Notes under the pieces: model-generated
The model's input: the letters and a program-made list of their open reading frames with translations, nothing else
The model's database searches: none
Told to the model about the DNA's origin: nothing
Shown: one piece after another, positions 20,223-29,381 of the stretch
Layout of the letters: each line of letters starts with the position of its first letter
How positions within the stretch are numbered: position 1 is the first letter of the stretch
Assembly: GCA_964019425.1 (NCBI GenBank)
Contig: OZ025866.1
Span: 124,001-188,000, forward strand
Direction of reading: 5' to 3'
DNA length: 64,000 bases
Source of the DNA: Flectonema sp. DT1601
Taxonomy: Eukaryota; Euglenozoa; Diplonemea; Diplonemida; Diplonemidae
Translations under genes and position numbers: made by a program

Positions 20223-20605
20223 TCACATATCACGTTGCTTGTAGAAGACAGGAACTCCACTACAATAACGTGGCAAGAAAGAATAAAAATCGGAAAGCAA
20301 TCCTAATCCCATAAAAGAATATAGGATGCAGGGTTGTTATTTTTTTTTTCAAATCAATCAGAAACAGAAATCAGGAAGAGCCTCACAGAAACCTCGCCAG
20401 GGAGTACCCAAGACTACAGCAGGATATATACCTTGTCGTAAAGCCGCCAAATAACGGCAAAATTCAAGGTGTTTTTTTTTTTTTTTTTTTTTTTTTCTCC
20501 TCAAAATAGTTGATAGGGAAGAGCTGAAACTCACCCTCAAAAGAAAAAAAAAAAAAACCTGTCGTTTAAAGTTCTGTTGATCACCTCCCGGGATCGAAGT
20601 TTCAT
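20223..20605 (-). CDS. Candidate small intron-containing gene, unknown product
   Basis: A minus-strand ATG at 20605 opens MKLRSREVINRTLNDR, which ends at an AG/GTTTTT junction. Downstream, the segment HLEFCRYLAALRQ ends at a CAAG/GTATAT donor (20432/20431). An AG acceptor at 20304-20303 restores the frame to GLLSDFYSFLPRYCSGVPVF and a TGA at 20225-20223. The last junction is convincing (the split Gly codon is restored). The middle part, which crosses a T run and an A run, is not resolved, so the exon count is uncertain. I do not recognise the protein. Confidence 0.35.
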
Positions 20606-21694
20606 AGGAGTTTTTTTTTTTTTTTTTTTTTTAAATCTGCAACGAACAAAAACGAGGCAGAAGCACAGCAAAATAATTATAATTTTTTTAAGAAGCATTT
20701 AATTTTTAGGGTTAGAGGAGAATAAATAAATAAATAGAGTCCAACATCCCCCCCAGAATACTATTTGACACCCAAAGAGATACGAGTGGCCCTTCAGGGA
20801 TCTCCAAAATACTACGGTAGAAAAAAAATTGAACACGGATTCCGTTTTATAAAAGAAAACGGTAATTCAGAAAAAAAAACAGAGAGGGGGAAAAAACGTA
20901 AAATAATCTACGCAATTTTTCGATCGATTTTTTTTTTTTTTTAAAAATACATAATAGTGAATAAATAAAAAAAAATGACTTCCCTGAAAGAAACAAAACT
21001 GTCACGTCAGCTATAGTATGATACCAAAGGACAGCACTTAGAGGCTGAATTGAGAAACAACACTTTTTTTTTTTTTTTAAGAAAAAAGAAACGAAAAGTG
21101 TCGATGTGCTTTCTTAGAGATTGGCTTAAGTGTTCTATTTTCAAAGCCTTAAAAACATACAAACGGGAGATTAATCCCCGCCCCGGGGGGGCAGAATGCT
21201 TGCCACGAAGGGTATCTTAAAATATCCGCCTTGACAAAAAGTTGCAATTCAAAAACAGCTATACGTAAATAAATTTAAAAAAAAAAAAAAAAAAAAAAGT
21301 GGCGCAATTAATTCCAGCAAGAACAAAAAAAAAAAAAAAAAAAAAAAATTCCCACTTAAAGAGAGAGAACAGAAAAAAAGATGAAAGAAAAGATTAAATC
21401 CTCAGGCTGAATCTAATCTTTTTTTTTTCTTTCCTTCTTTTCCTTTATTTTTTTTTTTTCCCCTGGATTGGAAGCATGGAAGGGAGGAAGAAAAAAAAAC
21501 AAAATAAATGAAATGAAATTTAACACCCAAAAAACCATCCAAATCAACTGTCCCTACAAAATAGAAAAACAGAGATGAAGGACGACAACAAAAGAAGAGA
21601 TCAACTGAGTCACTCTAATGTGACGTTTTACTTTTAAAAAAAAAAAAAAGTCGCATTTGAGGAAATAAGATAGAGAAAAAAACATTAAACAAGT

Positions 21695-21790
21695 TGTTCC
21701 CAACATACCGCCGAGTACCAGATGAAGGCCCGAAGAGAATCGAGTAGCTCTCCAAGGGACTGCGGAAGGGGGGTTCATTTTGTTTGTTTC
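21695..21790. repeat. Dispersed intergenic repeat, family B (diverged)
   Basis: It shares CCGAGTA, GTAGCTCT, GGGACTGCGG and GGGGGTTCATTTTGTTTGT with the copies at 39.83 and 41.61 kb, in the same order and orientation. Confidence 0.55.
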
Positions 21791-22399
21791 GACACTGGAG
21801 TGCTGTCATACGAGAATAACTGTATCCCTCATGCCTCCACGTTTGTCTGGTTCACTATGTCACCCCGAAGGACAGACACCTTATTCACATGAATAGAATA
21901 CTTTTTTTTTTTTTTTTTTTTTTATGGGAAATGGATGAAAAAAAAACAAAGAAAAGATTACGTTTGAACAAAAAAAAAAAAAATAAATAAAAAACCATTC
22001 AGATAAAAAGCATTTATATTTCTTGTTGATCGCAGATCAAGTGATAACACCAACGCAGAGGGGAACTACATGATATTTGACAATAATAAATAAACAAGGC
22101 TCTCTTAATCTGAATAGTTTCTCATCTAACGTTGTCGGTCGCAAAAAAAAAAAAAAAAAAAAAAAAAACATGATTTTTTTTCTACCTGTCAGATCTCCAC
22201 ATTCGTAAGGAGGATATTTCGCTACGAAAGGAAGATAACAGCGTTCTCACGAAACACAACAAGTCAAAAAAAAAAAGTGGTTGTTTTTTTTTTTTTTTTT
22301 TTTTTTTTCCCGAAACCAGAACCAGCTTCAGCACATCACCACCATCATATTTCTCAAGACGCTCTCTACTCAATTTCTACTAGTTGCGCGGTACACACA

Positions 22400-22436
<37 letters not shown>

Positions 22437-23075
22437 CTAAACACAAGACACTCACACACTCGCTGGCTCCAATGCATTTTGTGCAGCGCTGACATAGCAA
22501 ACTACGTAGCTTTTTATAAAGAGGGAAATAAAGAAAATAATACATGGAGGTTTCTTGTGAGTCAGGTGGAACGGGTTTCAATGATGAAAAAAGATTAAAC
22601 AATCGATGCTGAAACAAGGTTTGATATTCCACCTCTATGTTTCCTAAAACATGTATAGGAAGGGTAGTTATAAAAAAAACAAAAACAAAAAGTAAACTTG
22701 AAACTAACCAGGGGGGTTGGTGAGACTTTTTGACAAAAAAAAGTAAGAACAGCAAACAACCCTTATGTATTGCACGCTTAGAAAGAAAACAAAGAAAGAA
22801 ATTTTGGTTTTTTTTTTTTTTTTTTTTATCTTTAAAAAACTATACAGAAAAAATAGTAATTTATTTTATTTAGAAAATCCTAACACTTGTACATCATGGT
22901 AAGCTTACGGGAATATCAGTCATTTGATACCACACAACCGTAAAGAATCCCTCAGGCGTGAAGGGACGTTGTGACCATCAGTACCCGTGTTAAGACTCAC
23001 TCGACAAAAGAGCCAGTGTTACGACGTAGTAGGTAACATAACAACCTTTTTGTTGATGTTTTTTTGTCTTGTTTC

Positions 23076-23180
23076 ACGAAAACCCCGTGAACCGACTTAA
23101 ACTGATAAAGCTAAAGGAAGGTTTACATGTGTTGCCCCCCCCCAAACATTCTTTTTTTTTTTTTTTCGTTTTCTTACAAT
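23076..23180. repeat. Dispersed intergenic repeat, family A
   Basis: It begins TTTCACGAAAACCCCGTGAA, followed by CGACTTAAACTGATAAAGCT and a C9 run. It lies just downstream (in sense direction) of the ABC transporter stop. Confidence 0.8.
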
Positions 23181-23344
23181 ATTTATCAAAAAAAAAATAA
23201 ACACGCGAAAAATGGGAAATATACTTTTTTTTTTTTGTCTCATTTTTTTTGAACACGAAAGACGTTGTGAAACTATGGGATGAAAAAAAAAAAAAAAAAA
23301 AAAAGAAGATCTCAACTAAATTCCTACTCTGAGTCAGGTTCAGC

Positions 23345-26300
23345 TCAATCATCTTTTTTTAAAGAAGCGTTGTGAAGACTCGCATAGATACCATCTTTTG
23401 CTTTAAGAAGAGCATTCGGACTGTCACACTCAACCAATAGAGAGTTATCAAACACCATAATAAGATCACTGTCAGAGATTGTATCAATCCTGTGAGCAAT
23501 CGTGAAGATTGTGGCATCCGTAAAAACTGGATGAGTTCTAATCATTTTCTGTACTATCGCATCTGTCGCAAAATCAACATTAGCAGTAGCCTCATCAATG
23601 AGCACGATTTTACTTTTCTTAAGCATCGCTCTCGCCAATGAAAATAACTGTCTGTGACCCATTGATAAATTGCCACCACCTGCTTCAATATTCATATCTA
23701 AAGAACGAATTTCATTTGACAGCTGAGCAAATTCCAAAACAGATTTTAATTTAGAATCTGAAAACTTACAAAAAGGGTCTAAGTTATATCTAACTGTTCC
23801 TGTGAATAAAACTGGTTCTTGAGGGATGAAAGTCACGGCTTGTCTCCGTTGCATTAGCGGATTTTTTAATACCGACGCAGAAGAGATTAATATGTCCCCG
23901 TTAGTCAATTCATTCATTCCCAACAAAGCTTGAAAGAATGATGATTTCCCACTTCCGGTTCTACCAACCACACCGACTCTTGCTCCCGACGGTATCGTCG
24001 CATTTACATCATTTAATACTATCGGTAGGTCGGATCTGTATCTGACTGATAGGTCCTCAATGGAAACAGATCCAGTTTCAGGCCAATTCTTATTATTCAT
24101 TTCGATTAATGCACCAGTTTCTTTTGGTAGCTCTGCTCCGTAGTACTGCAATCTCTCTACAGATGTCATGAATGTTTCTACCAACGATGATTGTCGTACC
24201 ATGTACTGAAACATTTCACTTAACGAAATCGCATATGTCATCGCCAGAGCATACAATGAGCTTGAAATAGAATTCCTCAAAACAACACCAAACAAAGCCA
24301 ACAACGACACAACAAATGCACACATCAGGTCAAGACGAAATCCTAACCAACGGTTGCCGATGAACCACCAATACCATGGAACTGCCATCCTTTCGAGTAG
24401 CTTTTCAAAATTTGCATGAACTGATTCTTCTTTCTGATAAGCTTTGATGGATGTAATACCGACTAAGTTTGCTGAGAAACAAGTGAATACAGGAGACTTG
24501 GATATCCCATCCATTCGTTTTAACTCTCTGAGAGAGGTAGTTGCGTACCTACGAAGGTACCATAGCAGTGCGACGAGAAACGGAAGAGCTATCCCGATGT
24601 AGTAAACCGCAATGACTACGAGTGTCATTGATCCCAAGACCAAACAACTCATTTGTAAAGTATCAAACATCGCGACTGGAAGCAGCTCATCAGTTTGACC
24701 AAGATCAGCACTAAACCTGTTGAGAATCCTTCCCAGAGGATTCGACGTAAAAAATGATAGTTCCGTTGCTATGACCGCACTGTAAGAAACATCGTGAAGA
24801 GTAGTGTTGGCTCTGATTGTAGCAAAAAAGAACAAATACGCTCTAAGCATTCCAATAAATGCAGCAGCAACAGAAACAGAACCATACACAACAGGATAGC
24901 GGTAGTGGTCTGAATCTGTGTCGTCTTCTGCCCAAAGTGAAAGCCAATAGTCTGCGAACATCATTGCAACTTGACCAGCTACTAGAAGCAGTGCCACCAT
25001 TATTGTTAAGAAGGTTCCTCCAGCTTTTGCGTATTTCGTGTAAGTTGAGAATTCAACTGTTCCAGTGTGGCGATCTTCTGCTTTGATTAGTGAAATCTTT
25101 TCTTCTTTTGCTGGAGTTGAGTCTGATTTAGGTTTGACAACTTCGTCAAAATTATCGTCTTCGTCAGGAGCATTTGTGTTTGATCGAAGTGGGCAATCGT
25201 TGTCTTCAACAGATGAGATTGTTCCTTCTTCTGTGAGAGTGATCACCGTGTCACTGTAGTCAGTTGCGATCTGTTGATGTGTGACTAATAAGATAGCAAT
25301 ACCAGAATCACCACAACTTTTATCAATAACCGCACGAAGACCTTGTAGAATACGTAGACAGACATGAGGATCAACAGCACTCAAAGGATCATCTAGTAGT
25401 AGTAGTTTAGCATTACTGTACAGAGCTCTTGCTAATGATACTCTCGCCTTTTGACCTCCTGAGAGGTTAACTCCTCGTTCACCAATTTCAGTTTGATCTC
25501 CGTTCTGAAGTTGTACGAGGTCGGCTTCTAACGCTGATGATCTAATAATAAACTGATAACGTTCTGCATCATACGGAAGACCAAATAAAATGTTATCTCT
25601 CACCGTACCAAAAGTAATCCAAGCGCTTTGAGAACAATACGCAACTGGTGCTTTTAACTTAACATCACCTGAGACGAGGTTAGCTTCACGTAGTAGTCCC
25701 GACAAGATGGTTGATTTACCTGAAGCTACAGGACCTTGAATTGTAACTAATTGACCAACTTTAGCAACTAGAGAGATATTCTTAGAGGTTATCTGACGAG
25801 AGGAATTCTCGTCTTTTGATGATTCTGTTTTCGGGATTAGATTGACCAAGTGATGGAGTTTACTGTCACTACTAATCCACGAAAACGACGCATTTTTCAA
25901 TTGCAGGATAACACTTTTGTCTTCAGGCTCTCCAAAGTCACTCACAGTCTTTGCTTCTTCAGATTCCAAAAATTGCTGAATTCTTTGATTTGAAACATGC
26001 ATTTCAGGAAGTGTTTCCAACGCTCTTGAAAGTTTTTTTCCCAATGAAAGTCTGAGTACTTGCAATAACCCAATACAAGGATACACAACATCAACTGTAA
26101 TATCCTCATCTTTGACTTGTGAGTATACAGTAAACATTGCAGACGCAGCAATGATTGATCCTGAGAAGTATGCTCCTTGATTGAATGCTTTTATAAACTG
26201 AGACTTAAGAATACAAGCAGCTTCCTTTGATCGAAGTTCGTGTACGAGATTCGTGAACGGTATCTCCCAGGTACTTGCTTTGATAGTTAAAATATTAGAA

Positions 26301-27127
26301 AATGATTGGCTGGTGATGTTCACACGTGCGTCTGTTGATGATGCCGTGTGTTGACGAAGAGTTGAGAGACGCTTGCTGTTGAAGAATTGAATCGCGCTGA
26401 AAACGACCAAGACTCCAACACCGATGGCAGCGATGTCCCAACCGACCTTCAATGAGATCAACACGTAGACGACTATCGCATCGATTATTGAAACCCATGA
26501 AAAGTGAAAAGCAATGCAACCCTGATCATAACGAAGAACATCAGTTGAGATTAAGCTGAATATCTTACCAGATTCAGTCTTTCTACGACTCTCGTACGAT
26601 GTTTTTAAAAGTTTTGAATGAAGCATTGAGATGCTTCCCATTCTTATACACCAACCAGTTCTCATGGTGTGGTAATACAACTGGTGATGAATAACTGCTT
26701 GTGCGAATGCAGTGAAGGCAAGAGCAGAACTGAAGACGATGCCTTCAGTGTAGTCGTTGGTATCACTTTTTATCCAAGTGATGATGTAGGCCATTATCAC
26801 AGGCTGGGCGATCATGGTAGTACTCTCTCCGACTGCCCAAATACCAGCCATGATGAGCTCTGAAAAGAAAGCTCCGTACAATACTTTCCAATATCTCCAT
26901 TTGCTTCCTTTCATGTCGGATGTTGCATTCCATTCTTTTTTAATCTTCTTATACTGCGTTTTGGCTTGGTCGTTTTTTGCTAATTTCGGGAGATCATCTT
27001 CGCGTAAAGGCCGTTCATACCCAGTCGCAAGGAGTGGATTAACATAAGAATAGTTTAATTTCGAAATACATGATCCGGTCTCACGCGGGGCGGTATTCTT
27101 CCATGCTAAGAAATCGTCGTCTGACAT
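23345..27127 (-). CDS. ABC transporter, subfamily C (MRP-like), full length
   Basis: The 1,260-aa protein has the TMD1-NBD1-TMD2-NBD2 order without an N-terminal TMD0. NBD1 has Walker A GPVASGKST at about 464-472, signature LSGGQKARVSLARAL near 553 and Walker B LLLLDDPLSAVD near 574. NBD2 has Walker A GRTGSGKSS near 1053, signature NLSMGHRQLFSLARAML near 1148-1164 and Walker B IVLIDEATANVD near 1172. The NBD1 ending DDPLSAVD and the conserved membrane-domain motif FFTSNPLGRILNRFSAD place it in ABCC. It should export organic anions or conjugates across the plasma or a vacuolar membrane; the substrate cannot be read from sequence. The NBD2 signature is non-canonical (LSMGH for LSGGQ), so the two ATP sites are probably unequal. 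It is intronless, with a TTCCACAG acceptor about 40 bases upstream of the start. Confidence 0.95.
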   Translation of the reverse strand: MSDDDFLAWKNTAPRETGSCISKLNYSYVNPLLATGYERPLREDDLPKLAKNDQAKTQYKKIKKEWNATSDMKGSKWRYWKVLYGAFFSELIMAGIWAVGESTTMIAQPVIMAYIITWIKSDTNDYTEGIVFSSALAFTAFAQAVIHHQLYYHTMRTGWCIRMGSISMLHSKLLKTSYESRRKTESGKIFSLISTDVLRYDQGCIAFHFSWVSIIDAIVVYVLISLKVGWDIAAIGVGVLVVFSAIQFFNSKRLSTLRQHTASSTDARVNITSQSFSNILTIKASTWEIPFTNLVHELRSKEAACILKSQFIKAFNQGAYFSGSIIAASAMFTVYSQVKDEDITVDVVYPCIGLLQVLRLSLGKKLSRALETLPEMHVSNQRIQQFLESEEAKTVSDFGEPEDKSVILQLKNASFSWISSDSKLHHLVNLIPKTESSKDENSSRQITSKNISLVAKVGQLVTIQGPVASGKSTILSGLLREANLVSGDVKLKAPVAYCSQSAWITFGTVRDNILFGLPYDAERYQFIIRSSALEADLVQLQNGDQTEIGERGVNLSGGQKARVSLARALYSNAKLLLLDDPLSAVDPHVCLRILQGLRAVIDKSCGDSGIAILLVTHQQIATDYSDTVITLTEEGTISSVEDNDCPLRSNTNAPDEDDNFDEVVKPKSDSTPAKEEKISLIKAEDRHTGTVEFSTYTKYAKAGGTFLTIMVALLLVAGQVAMMFADYWLSLWAEDDTDSDHYRYPVVYGSVSVAAAFIGMLRAYLFFFATIRANTTLHDVSYSAVIATELSFFTSNPLGRILNRFSADLGQTDELLPVAMFDTLQMSCLVLGSMTLVVIAVYYIGIALPFLVALLWYLRRYATTSLRELKRMDGISKSPVFTCFSANLVGITSIKAYQKEESVHANFEKLLERMAVPWYWWFIGNRWLGFRLDLMCAFVVSLLALFGVVLRNSISSSLYALAMTYAISLSEMFQYMVRQSSLVETFMTSVERLQYYGAELPKETGALIEMNNKNWPETGSVSIEDLSVRYRSDLPIVLNDVNATIPSGARVGVVGRTGSGKSSFFQALLGMNELTNGDILISSASVLKNPLMQRRQAVTFIPQEPVLFTGTVRYNLDPFCKFSDSKLKSVLEFAQLSNEIRSLDMNIEAGGGNLSMGHRQLFSLARAMLKKSKIVLIDEATANVDFATDAIVQKMIRTHPVFTDATIFTIAHRIDTISDSDLIMVFDNSLLVECDSPNALLKAKDGIYASLHNASLKKDD

Positions 27128-27337
27128 TGTTATACAAAATGACTGTAATTATAATCTGTGGAATGGGAAAGGGAGAAAATTAAATTGTATTGTGAACCTA
27201 ACAATCTGTCAAAGAACAACAGTAAACCTACTGCGCTATTTTAATTTACATTAATTAGACCTGTGGAGAAAAACAAAAAAATATTTTTTTTGTTTGCATT
27301 GTGTGAGTTGCTTATAACTTCCGTTGACACACTTGGA

Positions 27338-27372
<35 letters not shown>

Positions 27373-27757
27373 CAGAGTACCCACAATACATAAGATTTCC
27401 TTAGCAGAAGTTACTTACTCTTTTTATTGGGATTGCCGTTCTTGACCTTTTTCGTTTTCGATGTTACCGAGTGGATGGATGCTTGAGGAAAGTGAAAAAA
27501 AACGTTTTTTTTTTTTTTTTTTTTTTTTTTGTTCGTTTGTTTGTTTTGTTGTTTTTTCTTTCTTTTTTTTTTTTTTTTTTTTTTTTCCTATAAAGCCTTC
27601 AACGTTTAAGAAATAATGAAAAAATAAAAATAAAAACATAAATAACTCAGAAAGAGCATCATAAATCTGGTTAGTACTTTGTGAGGGACAAAAAAGAAAA
27701 ATATGCTCCACGTTAACAACTAAAATCAAGCAAAAAAAGAAATACGTTTTACCGATA
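27128..27757. other. Spacer between ABC transporter and fumarylacetoacetase genes
   Basis: It contains the ABC gene leader with a CCATTCCACAG acceptor (about 27,160-27,170) and T runs of 20-34 bases. The 135-codon frame across 27,424-27,831 overlaps the end of the next gene and is poly-Lys in part; I do not accept it. Confidence 0.6.
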
Positions 27758-28993
27758 CTAGTGAGCTGGAAGAATAGTACCTTCACAATCACCAAATCCA
27801 ATGCAGTAGTCAGGTCCCTGACAGATACCATTCATCATGACAGAGTCACCGTCTTGGAAGAATTTACGCTCTTCTCCGTTGTTTAGTTTAAGTGGTTTGG
27901 TTCCTCTCCAGGTTAGCTCGAGCATTGATCCGAACGAGTCTTCAGTTGGTCCAGAGATGGTACCACTTGCGAACAAGTCACCTGGGTTCATATTACACCC
28001 GTTGACAGTGTGGTGAGTCAGCTGTTGGAAAACTGACCAATACATGTTCTTGAAGTTAGTGTTACAGATTGTCGTGTAATTTGAATCAGATTTCGGTTTC
28101 AAAGAAGCAGACAATTTGATATCGAATGCTCCAGGGTATGACTGCTTTAAGTATTGAAGGGGTTCTGGATCACCGTTTGTTCCCTGAGGTTGACCATTAC
28201 AGATAAAAGGTTCCAACGCATCCATTGTAATAATCCACGGGGAGATAGTAGACGCAAAAGACTTCGACAAGAACGGTCCGAGTGGAACGTATTCCCACTT
28301 TTGAATATCTCTCGCACTCCAATCGTTAAACAGAGAGAATCCAAAGACGTGATCCTTCGAGTTTTCAATGGTAATTGGTGTTCCCATGGCGTTTCCTTTT
28401 CCTACCCAAGCTCCAACTTCAACTTCCATGTCAAGAAGTTTACAAGGTCCGAATACTGGGGGTGCGGATTCGTCAGGACGTTGTTGACCAACTGGTCTTC
28501 TGATTTCAGTTCCTGAAACAACAATACTGGAGGCTCTACCATGGTATCCCACCGGAAGGTGAAGCCAGTTTGGAAGTAGCGGTTCTCCATTCGGTCTGAA
28601 AAGCTTTCCAACATTAGTAGCGTGTTCTCTGGAACTGTAAAAGTCAGTGTAGTCTCCAATAGTAGCAGGTAACACCATCTTGCAGTCCTCTACTTTCAGC
28701 ATTGATTTTGTTTTTAAATCAGCGTTTCCTTCAGTTGAGAAGATGCTTTGAATCCTAGTTCTGGCTTCGGTCCAAAATTGCTTTCCAAGTCCCATGAAAG
28801 TGTTCAGCTTTGATTCTTTCAGTGCAGCTCCTACTTCAGCTGAGAACACTCCAGCCTCTGCTAAGACTGACAGATCGATAACGCAGTCACCGATTCTGGT
28901 TGCGCAAACACCTTTTCCATTCTTTTCAAAAACACCAAAAGGAATGTTTTGAATTGGAAACTGATGCTGTTTATCGTAGCTGATGGCCGCCAT
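27758..28993 (-). CDS. Fumarylacetoacetase
   Basis: The 411-aa protein matches fumarylacetoacetase over its full length. It has the N-terminal domain (IQNIPFGVFEKNGKGVCATRIGD), then the catalytic block DYTDFYSSREHATNVGKLFR with the general-base His, the metal-binding MEVEVGAW glutamates, FNDWSARDIQKWEYVPLGPF with the ligand Asp and the catalytic Lys region, and a C-terminal GDCEGTILPA. The enzyme hydrolyses 4-fumarylacetoacetate to fumarate and acetoacetate, the last step of tyrosine breakdown, in the cytosol. The length is as expected (about 410-420 aa). It has one exon and a TAG stop. Its start is preceded by an acceptor and an A-run leader. No other tyrosine-pathway gene is nearby. Confidence 0.97.
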   Translation of the reverse strand: MAAISYDKQHQFPIQNIPFGVFEKNGKGVCATRIGDCVIDLSVLAEAGVFSAEVGAALKESKLNTFMGLGKQFWTEARTRIQSIFSTEGNADLKTKSMLKVEDCKMVLPATIGDYTDFYSSREHATNVGKLFRPNGEPLLPNWLHLPVGYHGRASSIVVSGTEIRRPVGQQRPDESAPPVFGPCKLLDMEVEVGAWVGKGNAMGTPITIENSKDHVFGFSLFNDWSARDIQKWEYVPLGPFLSKSFASTISPWIITMDALEPFICNGQPQGTNGDPEPLQYLKQSYPGAFDIKLSASLKPKSDSNYTTICNTNFKNMYWSVFQQLTHHTVNGCNMNPGDLFASGTISGPTEDSFGSMLELTWRGTKPLKLNNGEERKFFQDGDSVMMNGICQGPDYCIGFGDCEGTILPAH

Positions 28994-29026
28994 GTTAGTT
29001 TTAGTCTTTTTTTTTTTTTTTTTCTG
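28994..29026 (-). promoter_or_regulatory. Splice acceptor plus A-run leader of the fumarylacetoacetase gene
   Basis: Sense strand: GACTTTTTAACCAG (CAG at 29026-29024), about 19 A, GACTAAAACTAAC and the ATG at 28993. Confidence 0.55.
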
Positions 29027-29079
29027 GTTAAAAAGTCATGTGAGAAAAAACTCATACAGAAAATAATAATATAACACTG

Positions 29080-29210
29080 TGTGATGTTTTTGTTTGTGTC
29101 ACGACAACCCGTGAACCGACTTAAAACTGATAAAGCTAAAGGAAGGTTTACGTGTGCTGCCCCCCCAAACATTCTTTTTCATTCTTACAATACCTGTTTA
29201 AGATGCAAAA
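29080..29210. repeat. Dispersed intergenic repeat, family A
   Basis: It carries CCCGTGAACCGACTTAAAAC, GATAAAGCTAAAGGAAGG and AACATTCTTTTTCATTC. The flanking GAAAATAATAATATAACA also matches sequence before the 14.75-kb copy, so the family unit is at least 150 bp long. Confidence 0.8.
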
Positions 29211-29226
29211 AAATAATAAAATCCCA

Positions 29227-29258
<32 letters not shown>

Positions 29259-29381
29259 TGTGGTGAAAAAAAAACACTAATCATTATTATGAGAGTCTCG
29301 ATTGGTATCGTTTTTACATTAAAGACGATGATTGCGAACGAAATCCTTTTTTTTTTTTTTTTTTTTACAGAAAGTAGAGTT

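Larger units (their letters stand above)
20606..23344. other. 2.7-kb gene-poor stretch with repeats
   Basis: It holds two diverged family B repeat copies (20,755-20,830 and 21,695-21,790), a family A copy (23,080-23,180) and very dense homopolymers (A runs to 33). A mixed block at 22,440-22,640 has no continuous frame of note. No gene is assigned. Confidence 0.5.
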
